Position numbers and translations under genes: made by a program
The notes under the pieces: model-generated
Told to the model about the DNA's origin: nothing
Databases searched by the model: none
Seen by the model: the letters and a program-made list of their open reading frames with translations, nothing else
Part shown: positions 10,601-18,826 of the stretch, one piece after another
Numbering within the stretch: position 1 is the stretch's first letter
How the letters are laid out: each line of letters opens with the position of its first letter
IMG/VR virus record: IMGVR_UViG_3300021964_000490
Span: 1 to 25,022 of that record
Length of the DNA: 25,022 nucleotides
Direction: 5' to 3' (one strand)
Source of the DNA: a virus

Positions 10601-13600
10601 AAGAATCAGATTGGAGATTCTGGGGTGAGAATCAAGATTGGTTAGGAGATACTAAAGCAGCTTTATATGCAAGACTTCCTGAGAGAAGAGTAAATCCAAA
10701 TACAAGAGAAGAATCAATAGTACAAATAGAAAACATATTACAAGGTCAATCAAAAGAAGACATACAAATAGTAAGAAACATACTTAACAATCTTAATGTA
10801 CAATTCTTACCACACTGGAAAACATGGCAATCTGTAGGGTCATCTTCTCCTAATGCTTCACAAGTATTAGGTGGTACAATACCACCAAACTCAGCTAACC
10901 CTAGTTCATTACAAGGTAATATAGCTATAAGTCAAAGAGACTTTGATCCTAACATGCAAACATCTGATGTAATGAAAGCAGAAGATGCAGCACAAGGAAC
11001 ATTAAACTCAACGAAACAATGGGAAAAGATACCAACTAATCATGCACCATCATTAACTGTAGTGCATGAGTTAGCTCACTGGTCATACTTTAATGTTCTA
11101 TCTCCTGAAGACAAAGCTATCTTCCATAAGTCAGTATCTAAATATGTAAAGAATGGTGAAGTAGATCAACAAGCATTAGCAGGCAAAGTATATGATGCTG
11201 ATAGTTACTTTGGTATGAATGCATTAGAAACACCACAAGAATTTTTTGCACATCAATTTACCCTATGGGTAAATGGTAGACAGAATATTGTAGGTAGTGA
11301 TTCATTCTGGTCAAAAGTATATAGAAAAGTACAATCAGTATTTAATAGATTTAATGATAATAAAGCTATTGATCCTGACTTAGTTCCTATTTTTAATAAA
11401 TTATTACCAGAAGAAGAATTAACAAAAGTAAAACCAACAGTAAAAACTAGACCACAAGCAATAGGAATACAAAGTCACTTATATGAAATATCATTTACAA
11501 AAGATGAGTTACGTAATGCTGTTGTTAGATCAGGTAATCCTGCAGACATAATATATAAATTAGAAGATACAGTATTCTCTTTAGAGAATGTCTTATCATC
11601 TGATCAGTATCCACCTGAGTTTACAAATCAAATAGCTTTCCTTCGTGATCAAATAGATGAACAACTAACAAGTGGTAAAAACTCTTTGCAAATGCAAAAT
11701 GGTTTACAAAGTGTTAACGTAGAAAACCCTGAGAAGTTAGTTAACTTTGCTAATGATGTTGTTAATCAATTAGAAGATGTAAGAGTAAACATAGAAGATA
11801 CATTTGGGAAAGTAAATGAAACACCAAATGCTGTACCTTCTTTACCTATCAACCCAGTCAAAGCAAAAGAAGTACCACAAACTGTGGAACAACAGATAGC
11901 AAAACTACAACAACAAATAGATATACTAAAAAATAACAATGCAGAGAAAACAAAAGTAAATAGAAAAGCAAAAGCTGTTGTTGAGAATAAAAATATTAAA
12001 TTTAAAAAACCATTGGAACAAGTTGATCCAACAGATGATACAACTGTATCACCACGTAAGCTAAGTCTAGCAGAGTTATATGATGATTTTGCTAAAGTAG
12101 ATTTAGAAACACCACAAGGATATTCCTTAGCTAATGAAATAGATAGACGTTTACGTACAGAGTTACCTAAACCAGATGACTCTATCATTGTACCTAGAGA
12201 CATTATGCAAATGCGTAAACAAGAAATGATACAAGAGATGCATGCAGCATTACAACAAGGTGCAAAAGGTAAAGAAAGATTTAATCAACTATATAAAGAA
12301 ATATATAGAAGAGAAATAAAACGTAGACAGAAAAATGGCATTGTACCTGCATCAAGTGTACGTATGACTAATGCTATAAGACGTGAGTCTGATGAGTTTT
12401 CAGGAATGATGGATGTTGATTTTATACCAGCAACAACATCAGATACTATTAGACAAATTTTATTAAAGTCTACTCATCGTAACAAAGCAGTACAACCAAT
12501 ACTACGTACAGTAATGTATAGAATGTTAAACTTACATGGTGCAAACATTAAACATACTGGTAACTCATTAGCTAAAGATCCAATAGAGATTAAGTTAAAA
12601 AATCCTAACACATCAGCAACTGATGATGACTTTAATAATATGATTGAAGGTATGATGGTTGATACCAACAGTGAAACCTTTAAGTTTTTACGTAGTCAAG
12701 CAAGAAGACTAGCAGTAGAAATGGCTAAAGATAATGGTGATCCAGAGAAAGTAACTAAAGGTGTATTAGATTTAATTTTCTCTACTAACTATGTTAATGA
12801 CTTTGAAAGAGAATCCATAAGAAAAATATTCCCGTATACATATGTTAACAGAAATGAATTACCTCCAGTTGATTTAGATATATCAGCAGAGGATTGGTTT
12901 ATAGAATCATTCACAGATGTATTGGCAGGTAAAAAATCTTTAGATGAATTATTTATCTTTGATAATCCTGAGTTAACTCCTGATATTGATAGAGTTAAAA
13001 AACTTACAGGTGAATTAACTGAAGCAGCAGCTTACTTTATTAATGACTTAAGTAGAAATAAGAAAGCTAAACAAGCCTTCCCTTCTCTAGCTGTCTATGG
13101 TGATGTTTTCCAAAGCCAATACAAACACTTACCAGTATCAGAAGTATATGGATTAAATACATCTGTACCTTCTTTTGCTGCAAAAAGATTAGCATCAGAA
13201 GCTATAGAGAAAGCAAATAATAATCCAGTAAGAATGGCTAACATCAACGAGTATACTCGTAACAATCCTGTCGTCTTCTATCATGGGAGTATGGATGGTA
13301 ATGCATTTAGTAAAAAAACAAATCCTTCTGTAACAATACAACAATCAGGTGTTGGTGTTTATGGACCAGCATTCTATGTAACAGGTAACCCAATGGTTGC
13401 AGGATACTATGCAGCACCTTCATCATTAACAGCTAAGTCTTTTGATATGTTTAAAAAACAAGCAAAGACAGAAGAAGCTAAAGAATTAATTGATGGATAT
13501 TTCATGAATAGACAAACAATAGATGAAGAAGATGCAGCAATAAGAAAACTAGAGTCAAGACAAACTGGTAAAAACACTGAGAATGTTGTTGAAGATGATT

Positions 13601-16600
13601 TGAATGTTACACAATTAATGAATGTAGATGAAGAGATTTCAAGAAGAAAAGATTACATGAGATCATTAATCATGTTTACTAATAATCAAGGTGAAGAATT
13701 AAAAAAAGTACACAACATTGTAGTTGAGCCAAGTGTTACACCAATGTTTATACGTGCAGATAATTCATTTAACATCAATGAAAAATATAGATTAGACTCT
13801 GATCCAGAGATTGGTATGATACTTGACAATGCTGTATCTAAAAATCTTACATCAGATGCAGAGATAGCAAGAGTATTTAATGATCCTACTGAAGAGATAG
13901 ATGGTGATGAATTATATCATCGTATAGCAATGATATTAGATGATAACATTGATGCAAACTATGATGACTTCACAGCTTACGCACAAGGTAAAGCTAGATT
14001 AAACTCTATCTTAGTAGAATTAGGTTATGATTCTATAAGACACTACACAGGTGGACAACACAAGAATACTGGTAAAGGATCAGGTGGTGTTGCTATAGCA
14101 TTATTAAAAGATGGTCACGTTAAACACGTTAACTCTCCTGAGTTTGATATAGCTAGTGATAGATTATACGATACACAAGTTGGTAAAGGTAGTATCAATG
14201 GTGCAATACTACAACATGGTAGTGATCCAGCAGCAGTATTTGCTACACGTAAAGCTGATGCAATAGTACCACAACTAGAAGATATGGGTATCTCCCCTTC
14301 TGTTGCAGGATTATTTAAAAAGATTAACAATAATGTTGTTGATGAGAAATCATTAAAGACTGCAAAGAAATTTTCTTTTGGTGTACAGATACGTAACAAC
14401 TCAAGACGTGCAAGAGACTTCTCTAATGCTAACTGGTTAGCTGATTGGGTATCACCTCTTGATAACACTGGTATCTATGAAAGACACAATGCTTTAGCTG
14501 CAGATAAATACATTCCTATTAGACAATTACTTAACAAGTTACCTGATGCTTATGGTTGGGCAAGAAACTATGCAAACAACTTTAAGATTATTGGTAAAAC
14601 TCCACAACCTAAATCACATACAAAGATACTACGTGCCTTACGATATGAGTTAGATACAAGTTTACCACAAGTAAAAGCATTAACTCCACAAGAGATGAAT
14701 GTTGCACAATCTATACGTAAACTATTCCAAGAAGAGTATGAGTTTCTTGTCGATAGTGGTGTAGAAATGGGTAAGATTAAAAACTATGTACCTCGTGTCT
14801 ATGATGCAGAAGCTGTTAGACGTAACATGGATGGCTTTACAGATAAGATATCATCCTATTTACTACGTGAAGCAAGAGAAGATAAACGTACACTAACTAA
14901 ACCTATAGCAATGGAGAAAGCAAAAGACATTGCCAATAGAATTATTGATGAAGATGGCACATATCTACCACAGTTTGCAGAAAAGAAATCACCACACTCT
15001 GACAACATTGATTTCCAACGTATGTTAAAATTAAATGGTAAAGAATTAGAAGGTTTAGAAGATTTCTTAATCAATGATTTAGATAGTATACTATCTAAGT
15101 ATGTAGATGGATCAACAAGACGTGGTTTATTCTCACAACAATTTGGTTACAATAACTTTGGCTTCGATGACTACATGCGTGTAGGTACAGAAGGTGTTGC
15201 TGGTGTTGCTGACATGTTGATGTCAGATAAACAGGTAAAAATATCCTTACGTTATCCTACTAACGATGGTGGTATGGATACACAAACAACAACAATACCT
15301 AAATTGTTTGCACCATTTAAAGATAAGCCTGCACAAGCAAGAAAGTTTGCAAACGACATAGTAGCAATGGCAGAAGCTGGTGACTACATGAAAGCTAAAG
15401 CTATGTTACTACGATTAAAACCACTAGCTGGTGAGAATTGGCATGTACGTACAGAAGCAATCATCAATGGTTTAAGAGACTTTGGATCAGATGGTAATAG
15501 TATATCACTTAAGGAACAAAAATTCTTAATGAATTACTTTAGAGTATTACAACGTAAACCAATGGAAGGCGGAGCCTTCCATGAAAGTTTAACAACAGCA
15601 TCTAAAGTATTACGTAATATTAATGCAGTGACGATGTTAGGTTTTACAACCTTAACATCTATTCCAGATACATTCTTACCTCTTATTAGAGGTGGTAGTA
15701 TGGGTAGCTTTGTTAAAGCTTGGAAGAAATACTCTACAGATAAACACTACAGAGAGATGTTAGAACGTACAGGATTAAACCTAGAGAATGTTATCCATGA
15801 TAAGATGGCTGGTATGTATGGTTACTCAGGTGGACGTGCAACAAACAACTTCTTCCATGTCATTGGATTATCACAATGGACAGGCATGCAACGTAAGATG
15901 GCAGGAGCAGTAGGCTTTGAAACATTCCGTACCATGAATAGAATAGCTGCTGATTTATATAGAAGTAATGGTACACAAACGAATAAGTACAGACGAGCAG
16001 CACGTATTCTAAAAGAGTTTGGCTTAGAAGATTATTCTAAACCTGATGCTAAAGGTAAGTTTAAATCAATGACAGAATTAGGCGAAGTAATGTCTTCTCC
16101 TGATGCTGATAGATTACGAGCAGCGATGGTTAAGTTTGGTAACGAAACAATCTTTGCACCTAACCCTAATGATTTACCTCTATGGACACAAACACCTGTC
16201 GGTGCATTAATGTTTCAACTTAAATCATTCCCACTCATGATGGGTAGATTAAGTAGAAAGGTACTAAGTGAAGCAAGACAAGGTAATGTATCACCATTAT
16301 TATACATGGCTACTTTCGGTGCAGGTATAGGTGGTGTTGGATCATTAGCAGTAAAAGACTTAGCACAATTTAGAGGTGGCGATGATCAGAAATCTAGTCA
16401 ATTTAGAGATAGAAAATTCTCTAAAGATGTATTGGAACAATTTGGTAATGAAAGAAGTGAAGTTATTGAAGGATGGCAAAGAGATATAAATCAATTTGCA
16501 GATAAAAATCCTGACATGATGAAGATTGCTTTATCTATAGGATATGATCCTACTCAACATGGTACAGTAGATAGTTTTTTAGGATGGTATATAGAAGGTT

Positions 16601-16983
16601 TGATGCAACTTGGTGGATTAGGTATGGTAGCTGAGTTACTATATAACTCTGCAGCACAAGCAGACAACGGAGCATTTGGTATGTCTCGTACACTATCTTA
16701 TGTGCTTGGACCATCATTCGACACAGTAGCAAACTTTGGTTTCAATACATTGGCTGCTGGTCAAGAAGGTTTAGAAGCTGCAGGTAGTAATCAACCTGTT
16801 GGCAACTCTGCAAGACGTACACTTACAAGACAACTGTTATCTCGTGTACCTTTATTTGGTGGTAATAGGAAGTTTAGAGAAGGTGGTACTGATGTATTAG
16901 CAGGTACACCTAAAGATACTAAAGTAAATAACTGGGGTGCATCAGGATGGCAAGCTGGATGGAAAGGTACTAGCTGGAACTAG
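7690..16983 (+). CDS. Giant gp16-like ejection protein with metallopeptidase, ART-like and PLxRFG domains
   Basis: This 3097-aa protein starts at GTG. Domains in order: an N-terminal phage-specific region (1-120); hydrophobic Gly/Ala segments at 134-155 and 224-247, suited to membrane insertion; acidic/helical linkers; a zincin signature H1126-E-L-A-H1130 with E1184 in EFFAHQF as likely third zinc ligand; a coiled coil near 1398-1420; and an ADP-ribosyltransferase-like region at about 1858-2160. That region shows VFYHGS with H1865, the strand FYVTGNP 1895-1901, YY 1906-1907 and LGYDSIR 2111-2117. The third ART catalytic residue is unclear and there is a large insert at about 1910-2095. Then comes an NYVPRVY segment (2365-2371). 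An LPD38/PLxRFG-type end follows: hydrophobic 2643-2666, FPLMMGRLSRK 2847-2857, a Gly-rich span 2870-2889 and FRGGDD near 2894-2899. T7 gp16 is 1318 aa, so this protein is more than twice that size. It is probably packaged and injected, acting on cell envelope or host proteins. Domain calls are by motif. Confidence 0.75.
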   Translation: MATKHNNLDFTFGKSTSVERDSQNKPYEVNNNSGDFNIDNLEPHEILKDARFLGLLRDHYGDSYMGYDIEDDDDAVNVFLADRYFKNYNTLGTGYELAKSVGGYTDNETTKTLQKAFNKLPNFWNDEDRMMSRLGFLAASVIADPLNLIGFGAGAKVGKAAATQAIKEGGTKKAAKMAALKAGAKAGALKEGLAGAGVGATFNAIEQGRDMAIGEQEGFNKTELLGTTALSGAAGAVFGAGFGGAGGRFAVRDASKFGKQIPNAIENIQANKASGFGAFSQRADDIAGEAKPIIDKEIDATSQAVDDINKNPDDFPDVDDAQKSAIDKRLFALRSIKRIPEAITKLEQQLADTADPNAQIEIQKQIQDYKNIQDKIDNATTVEDIDEAIIMLTKETPEPEGATPKVETDTTPETETVSQEAFTEEELEDIYIKMANSWMEESGAVDSADLSKHWRQKIEALDESQISIENKQKLLNYHDKIIGNNTVDPEDTLKESVDIVAAKSDAKKGGRPKKLDYSMLDDEQRQILEDRVQKKLASIKARNPEASGYYLRQMERQYREMLLDQAILKTKTVKQVSSRLGSFSGDSPDNPLPKGAGRVIVTKPDNSKALGRVQSFLRKGGGQGSFLGRKPVKSELMFDELQARAEAKGIRGAIRFKSISKKTVKTNDGEELKLGEVGYYLPSAGEGKRGKVYKDLRAVKVANEGLDPINVNDAPKTKVDTSQDDVNAKTISVLEKKIAAGKGTDADQATLARLQTKATDDAAERQFLDIVQKADDDTQKILSEIIEKKGKPEVKAQTPDKPKADVKSDSNPIAIPDGMLIAIRNAEGKIRIQTPAQKQFGEGVDRLLGKQSRENWEVGFVPEGTKGSSALDAFMPYNVKDEVVKLDIQSGFNTLSGKPMPVKSFYNHQELSEIAVDLSDLKGPISEEAQGVNLIDWFLSKDKTGTSAYTFGMTGDLNNAAMAYRIVDKLEESDWRFWGENQDWLGDTKAALYARLPERRVNPNTREESIVQIENILQGQSKEDIQIVRNILNNLNVQFLPHWKTWQSVGSSSPNASQVLGGTIPPNSANPSSLQGNIAISQRDFDPNMQTSDVMKAEDAAQGTLNSTKQWEKIPTNHAPSLTVVHELAHWSYFNVLSPEDKAIFHKSVSKYVKNGEVDQQALAGKVYDADSYFGMNALETPQEFFAHQFTLWVNGRQNIVGSDSFWSKVYRKVQSVFNRFNDNKAIDPDLVPIFNKLLPEEELTKVKPTVKTRPQAIGIQSHLYEISFTKDELRNAVVRSGNPADIIYKLEDTVFSLENVLSSDQYPPEFTNQIAFLRDQIDEQLTSGKNSLQMQNGLQSVNVENPEKLVNFANDVVNQLEDVRVNIEDTFGKVNETPNAVPSLPINPVKAKEVPQTVEQQIAKLQQQIDILKNNNAEKTKVNRKAKAVVENKNIKFKKPLEQVDPTDDTTVSPRKLSLAELYDDFAKVDLETPQGYSLANEIDRRLRTELPKPDDSIIVPRDIMQMRKQEMIQEMHAALQQGAKGKERFNQLYKEIYRREIKRRQKNGIVPASSVRMTNAIRRESDEFSGMMDVDFIPATTSDTIRQILLKSTHRNKAVQPILRTVMYRMLNLHGANIKHTGNSLAKDPIEIKLKNPNTSATDDDFNNMIEGMMVDTNSETFKFLRSQARRLAVEMAKDNGDPEKVTKGVLDLIFSTNYVNDFERESIRKIFPYTYVNRNELPPVDLDISAEDWFIESFTDVLAGKKSLDELFIFDNPELTPDIDRVKKLTGELTEAAAYFINDLSRNKKAKQAFPSLAVYGDVFQSQYKHLPVSEVYGLNTSVPSFAAKRLASEAIEKANNNPVRMANINEYTRNNPVVFYHGSMDGNAFSKKTNPSVTIQQSGVGVYGPAFYVTGNPMVAGYYAAPSSLTAKSFDMFKKQAKTEEAKELIDGYFMNRQTIDEEDAAIRKLESRQTGKNTENVVEDDLNVTQLMNVDEEISRRKDYMRSLIMFTNNQGEELKKVHNIVVEPSVTPMFIRADNSFNINEKYRLDSDPEIGMILDNAVSKNLTSDAEIARVFNDPTEEIDGDELYHRIAMILDDNIDANYDDFTAYAQGKARLNSILVELGYDSIRHYTGGQHKNTGKGSGGVAIALLKDGHVKHVNSPEFDIASDRLYDTQVGKGSINGAILQHGSDPAAVFATRKADAIVPQLEDMGISPSVAGLFKKINNNVVDEKSLKTAKKFSFGVQIRNNSRRARDFSNANWLADWVSPLDNTGIYERHNALAADKYIPIRQLLNKLPDAYGWARNYANNFKIIGKTPQPKSHTKILRALRYELDTSLPQVKALTPQEMNVAQSIRKLFQEEYEFLVDSGVEMGKIKNYVPRVYDAEAVRRNMDGFTDKISSYLLREAREDKRTLTKPIAMEKAKDIANRIIDEDGTYLPQFAEKKSPHSDNIDFQRMLKLNGKELEGLEDFLINDLDSILSKYVDGSTRRGLFSQQFGYNNFGFDDYMRVGTEGVAGVADMLMSDKQVKISLRYPTNDGGMDTQTTTIPKLFAPFKDKPAQARKFANDIVAMAEAGDYMKAKAMLLRLKPLAGENWHVRTEAIINGLRDFGSDGNSISLKEQKFLMNYFRVLQRKPMEGGAFHESLTTASKVLRNINAVTMLGFTTLTSIPDTFLPLIRGGSMGSFVKAWKKYSTDKHYREMLERTGLNLENVIHDKMAGMYGYSGGRATNNFFHVIGLSQWTGMQRKMAGAVGFETFRTMNRIAADLYRSNGTQTNKYRRAARILKEFGLEDYSKPDAKGKFKSMTELGEVMSSPDADRLRAAMVKFGNETIFAPNPNDLPLWTQTPVGALMFQLKSFPLMMGRLSRKVLSEARQGNVSPLLYMATFGAGIGGVGSLAVKDLAQFRGGDDQKSSQFRDRKFSKDVLEQFGNERSEVIEGWQRDINQFADKNPDMMKIALSIGYDPTQHGTVDSFLGWYIEGLMQLGGLGMVAELLYNSAAQADNGAFGMSRTLSYVLGPSFDTVANFGFNTLAAGQEGLEAAGSNQPVGNSARRTLTRQLLSRVPLFGGNRKFREGGTDVLAGTPKDTKVNNWGASGWQAGWKGTSWN

Positions 16984-17239
16984 GTGGCTTCGGAGGAACG
17001 AAGACATCAGGATTCTTTTCTCCCTGTTTAATCTCTTTACGTATTTCTTTTTTAATATCTTTTTGTATTTCTTTACGTATCTCTTCTTTCTCTTCTTCGG
17101 CTATAACTCTATCAAGATAACGTAGCTTTGCTTTATCATCCATTATTTTCCATTCAGCATCTTCTATCTTTGCTTGAGTCCACTTGTTACTTTCCATTTC
17201 ATTAAGTTGTTTCTTTGTATAACCATCATGAATCGACAT
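16970..17239 (-). CDS. Small charged coiled-coil phage protein, last gene of the leftward operon
   Basis: This 89-aa protein is very rich in Lys and Glu. A heptad-like KEEIRKEIQKDIKKEIRKEI run at about 51-70 predicts a single long helix, and the C-terminus is Pro/Ser rich. The start has a strong GGAGG six bases before ATG and overlaps the end of the upstream gene by 14 bp. Its last codons also overlap the end of the convergent giant late gene by 14 bp. I do not recognise a family. It is probably a genuine early gene because of the strong ribosome site and operon position. Confidence 0.5.
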   Translation of the reverse strand: MSIHDGYTKKQLNEMESNKWTQAKIEDAEWKIMDDKAKLRYLDRVIAEEEKEEIRKEIQKDIKKEIRKEIKQGEKNPDVFVPPKPPSSS

Positions 17240-17507
17240 TCATCACCTCCGCAGTACATGCAGCATAGCCAGCAATATCTATCCAAGAGTCTATGTGACG
17301 TGGATCCTCTTGTAATCTAGCTATTTTCATCCATAACATCATCATTCCATATTGATCAGGTGTAATCTCATGACCTAAGATTAACTCCCAACCTTTGATA
17401 ATTCTTTGAAAATTTATTTTTGGATCACCATATCTGAGATTACGATCGCCTTGTATAATCTCTTTAGCTTTATCTAATACATCTTCTTTCTTCACCTTAA
17501 CCTTCAT
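17226..17507 (-). CDS. DUF6378-type phage protein
   Basis: This 93-aa protein has the DUF6378 signature in order: EDVLDKAKEIIQGDRNLRYGDP (about 8-29, with GDR and YGDP), NFQRIIKGW, EITPDQYGMMMLWMKIARL and DSWIDIAGYAACTAE near the end. The length matches the family's usual single domain. Members are widespread in phages as short helical proteins of unknown biochemical role. A relation to all-alpha NTP-pyrophosphatase (MazG-like) folds is possible but is my speculation. A GGAG site lies 7 bases before the start. The start overlaps the preceding stop as ATGA, and its own end overlaps the next gene. Confidence 0.75.
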   Translation of the reverse strand: MKVKVKKEDVLDKAKEIIQGDRNLRYGDPKINFQRIIKGWELILGHEITPDQYGMMMLWMKIARLQEDPRHIDSWIDIAGYAACTAEVMNVDS

Positions 17508-17785
17508 AATACTTCTCCGTATTGTAACTTTAAAACAAATGTCTCTGCCTCTGTATCAAGGTCAGCAATTTTCTTTTTAAGCTCAACTATTTCTTTTTCT
17601 AAATGTCTTCTTTTATCTGCAGCTTTATTCATTTGATCTGTTGTATCTTTGTTAAACATATCATCATGTTTCTTAAGCACATCTAACCTATCTCCTATAC
17701 TTCTATGTTCGACATTCTTTAGGTCTATTTCTCTTTCCAATCCGTTACGTTGTAAGCGTAAAGATTTTATTTTTTCTATGGTCAT
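17504..17785 (-). CDS. Small coiled-coil phage protein
   Basis: A 93-aa protein that is helical almost throughout. It has two charged heptad regions (about 5-35 and 50-82, e.g. RRHLEKEIVELKKKIADLD) separated by a short break, so an antiparallel coiled coil or helical hairpin is likely. AAGGAG sits a few bases before ATG 17785. Both ends overlap neighbours as ATGA, so it is translated as part of the leftward operon. No family is recognised. Coiled-coil phage early proteins often act as inhibitors or adaptors, but nothing here shows it. Confidence 0.6.
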   Translation of the reverse strand: MTIEKIKSLRLQRNGLEREIDLKNVEHRSIGDRLDVLKKHDDMFNKDTTDQMNKAADKRRHLEKEIVELKKKIADLDTEAETFVLKLQYGEVL

Positions 17786-17988
17786 TTTTCTCCTTCGTAT
17801 TGTTTTACTAAATTTTCATATTGATTTTTTATTTCCTCAAGTTTGCTTGCTCTCTCTTCATTATTAATTACATTACTTATCTTGCGTGCTTTATCAGCTA
17901 ACTCTCTCAATCTTTTCACATCAATTAAAGTACAGTGACGTAAGAAAGATTGTGGAGGAACGCCAAGAGGACCCCATGAACTACTCAT
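17782..17988 (-). CDS. Small hypothetical phage protein
   Basis: A 68-aa protein. The first 20 residues (MSSSWGPLGVPPQSFLRHC) are Pro/Gly-containing; the remainder is a charged helix. A perfect AGGAGG lies 5 bases before ATG, which fixes the start and makes it one of the best ribosome sites in the operon. It overlaps the nuclease gene by 8 bp and the following gene by 4 bp. The family is unknown. The small size and position just after a PD-(D/E)XK nuclease might suggest a partner, but this is not shown by sequence. Confidence 0.55.
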   Translation of the reverse strand: MSSSWGPLGVPPQSFLRHCTLIDVKRLRELADKARKISNVINNEERASKLEEIKNQYENLVKQYEGEK

Positions 17989-18826
17989 AAGATCCTCCTG
18001 ATGTTAAAGGTTGGTATAATTTGTATTCGTCACAGAGTTTTACAGCATCACTATCATGGAATGTGCAGTGCCAAGCCTTGTCTCCCTTATCGGTTGGCTT
18101 TGCATGCTGACAGTTGTAACAAGCTGGAGAAGGATTAACACCTTCCCAACATGTGCTTTTTTTAAAGCACATTTTACAAGCAAAATAAGCAGGATCAGAA
18201 GATATTTTCCTTCCTTTACCTTCTAACACTACATTTATTCTCCTTAGTAAATCGGCATACTCAAACTCATCATAGGTTACTACCTCTGATAAATATTCGC
18301 TTGAGTTTTTATTGTATGATACGAGGCAGGCTTTATGTATGCCACTTAAACCCATTAGTAATTGCATCTGTGCAAAGTATTTATAGTCAGATACTTTAAC
18401 TCCAACCTTCTTACATTTCTTCCACCTTGCATCATTCATACTTTTGATTTCAAGTATGTGCTTTTCATCTTCTATAATTATTACGCCATCACCATTACCC
18501 ATGACATGATTACCAAACATACTGTATCTATGTTGTTTACCTGTCTCTTCATCAATCTCACTAACTTCAAAGCCTGCTAGTTTTAAATCATTAACAACAT
18601 CATCTTCAATACGATGACCATCTCTAAAAATTCTTTTTACTTTTGGTATAGGATCTGACTCTGGAAAACCTCTTAGACAATAGGATAAATAAGCATTACA
18701 AGAATGACCTACACCTGATGCACCTATATATCTTCTTGGATCTTCTCTCTCTTTATCTTCATATGCTTTATCTATTAACTCTTCTATTGAATAATTTTTA
18801 TTAGATAAATAATCGTCTATGTTCAT
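17981..18826 (-). CDS. Cas4/RecB-like PD-(D/E)XK exonuclease with cysteine cluster
   Basis: The product has 281 residues. The PD-(D/E)XK core is visible: RYIGASGVGHSC (32-43), DGHRIEDDV (69-77), D113 in GNGDGVI, E126-I-K128 in HILEIKSM, then YFAQMQLLM (150-158) with Q153/Q155. Cas4- and AddB-type nucleases bind a 4Fe-4S cluster through one early and three late cysteines; here C43 with C217, C220 and C226 would fit. A further group (C236, C239, C254, C265) resembles an added zinc-binding tail. It probably resects DNA ends for the Sak4/SSB recombination genes in the same operon, like the exonuclease of lambda Red. AAGGAT lies 6 bases before ATG, and ATGA couples it to the upstream gene. Metal content and directionality are inference. 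Confidence 0.75.
   Translation of the reverse strand: MNIDDYLSNKNYSIEELIDKAYEDKEREDPRRYIGASGVGHSCNAYLSYCLRGFPESDPIPKVKRIFRDGHRIEDDVVNDLKLAGFEVSEIDEETGKQHRYSMFGNHVMGNGDGVIIIEDEKHILEIKSMNDARWKKCKKVGVKVSDYKYFAQMQLLMGLSGIHKACLVSYNKNSSEYLSEVVTYDEFEYADLLRRINVVLEGKGRKISSDPAYFACKMCFKKSTCWEGVNPSPACYNCQHAKPTDKGDKAWHCTFHDSDAVKLCDEYKLYQPLTSGGSYE

Noticed and set aside
1039-15074. - strand frames of 60-145 aa within the late genes
   Set aside because: They are antisense shadows in A/T-rich coding DNA, without start signals or family motifs.
7690-16983. N4-type virion RNA polymerase
   Set aside because: The size is similar, but I cannot find the conserved polymerase motifs; the visible motifs are zincin, ART-like and PLxRFG.
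16988-17003. Rho-independent terminator
   Set aside because: The stem is only 5 bp with a 6-base loop and no T-run follows on either strand.
16937-17125. 62-aa Phe-rich membrane protein
   Set aside because: It reads antisense to the Lys/Glu-rich coiled coil of the 89-aa gene, which explains the hydrophobic composition.
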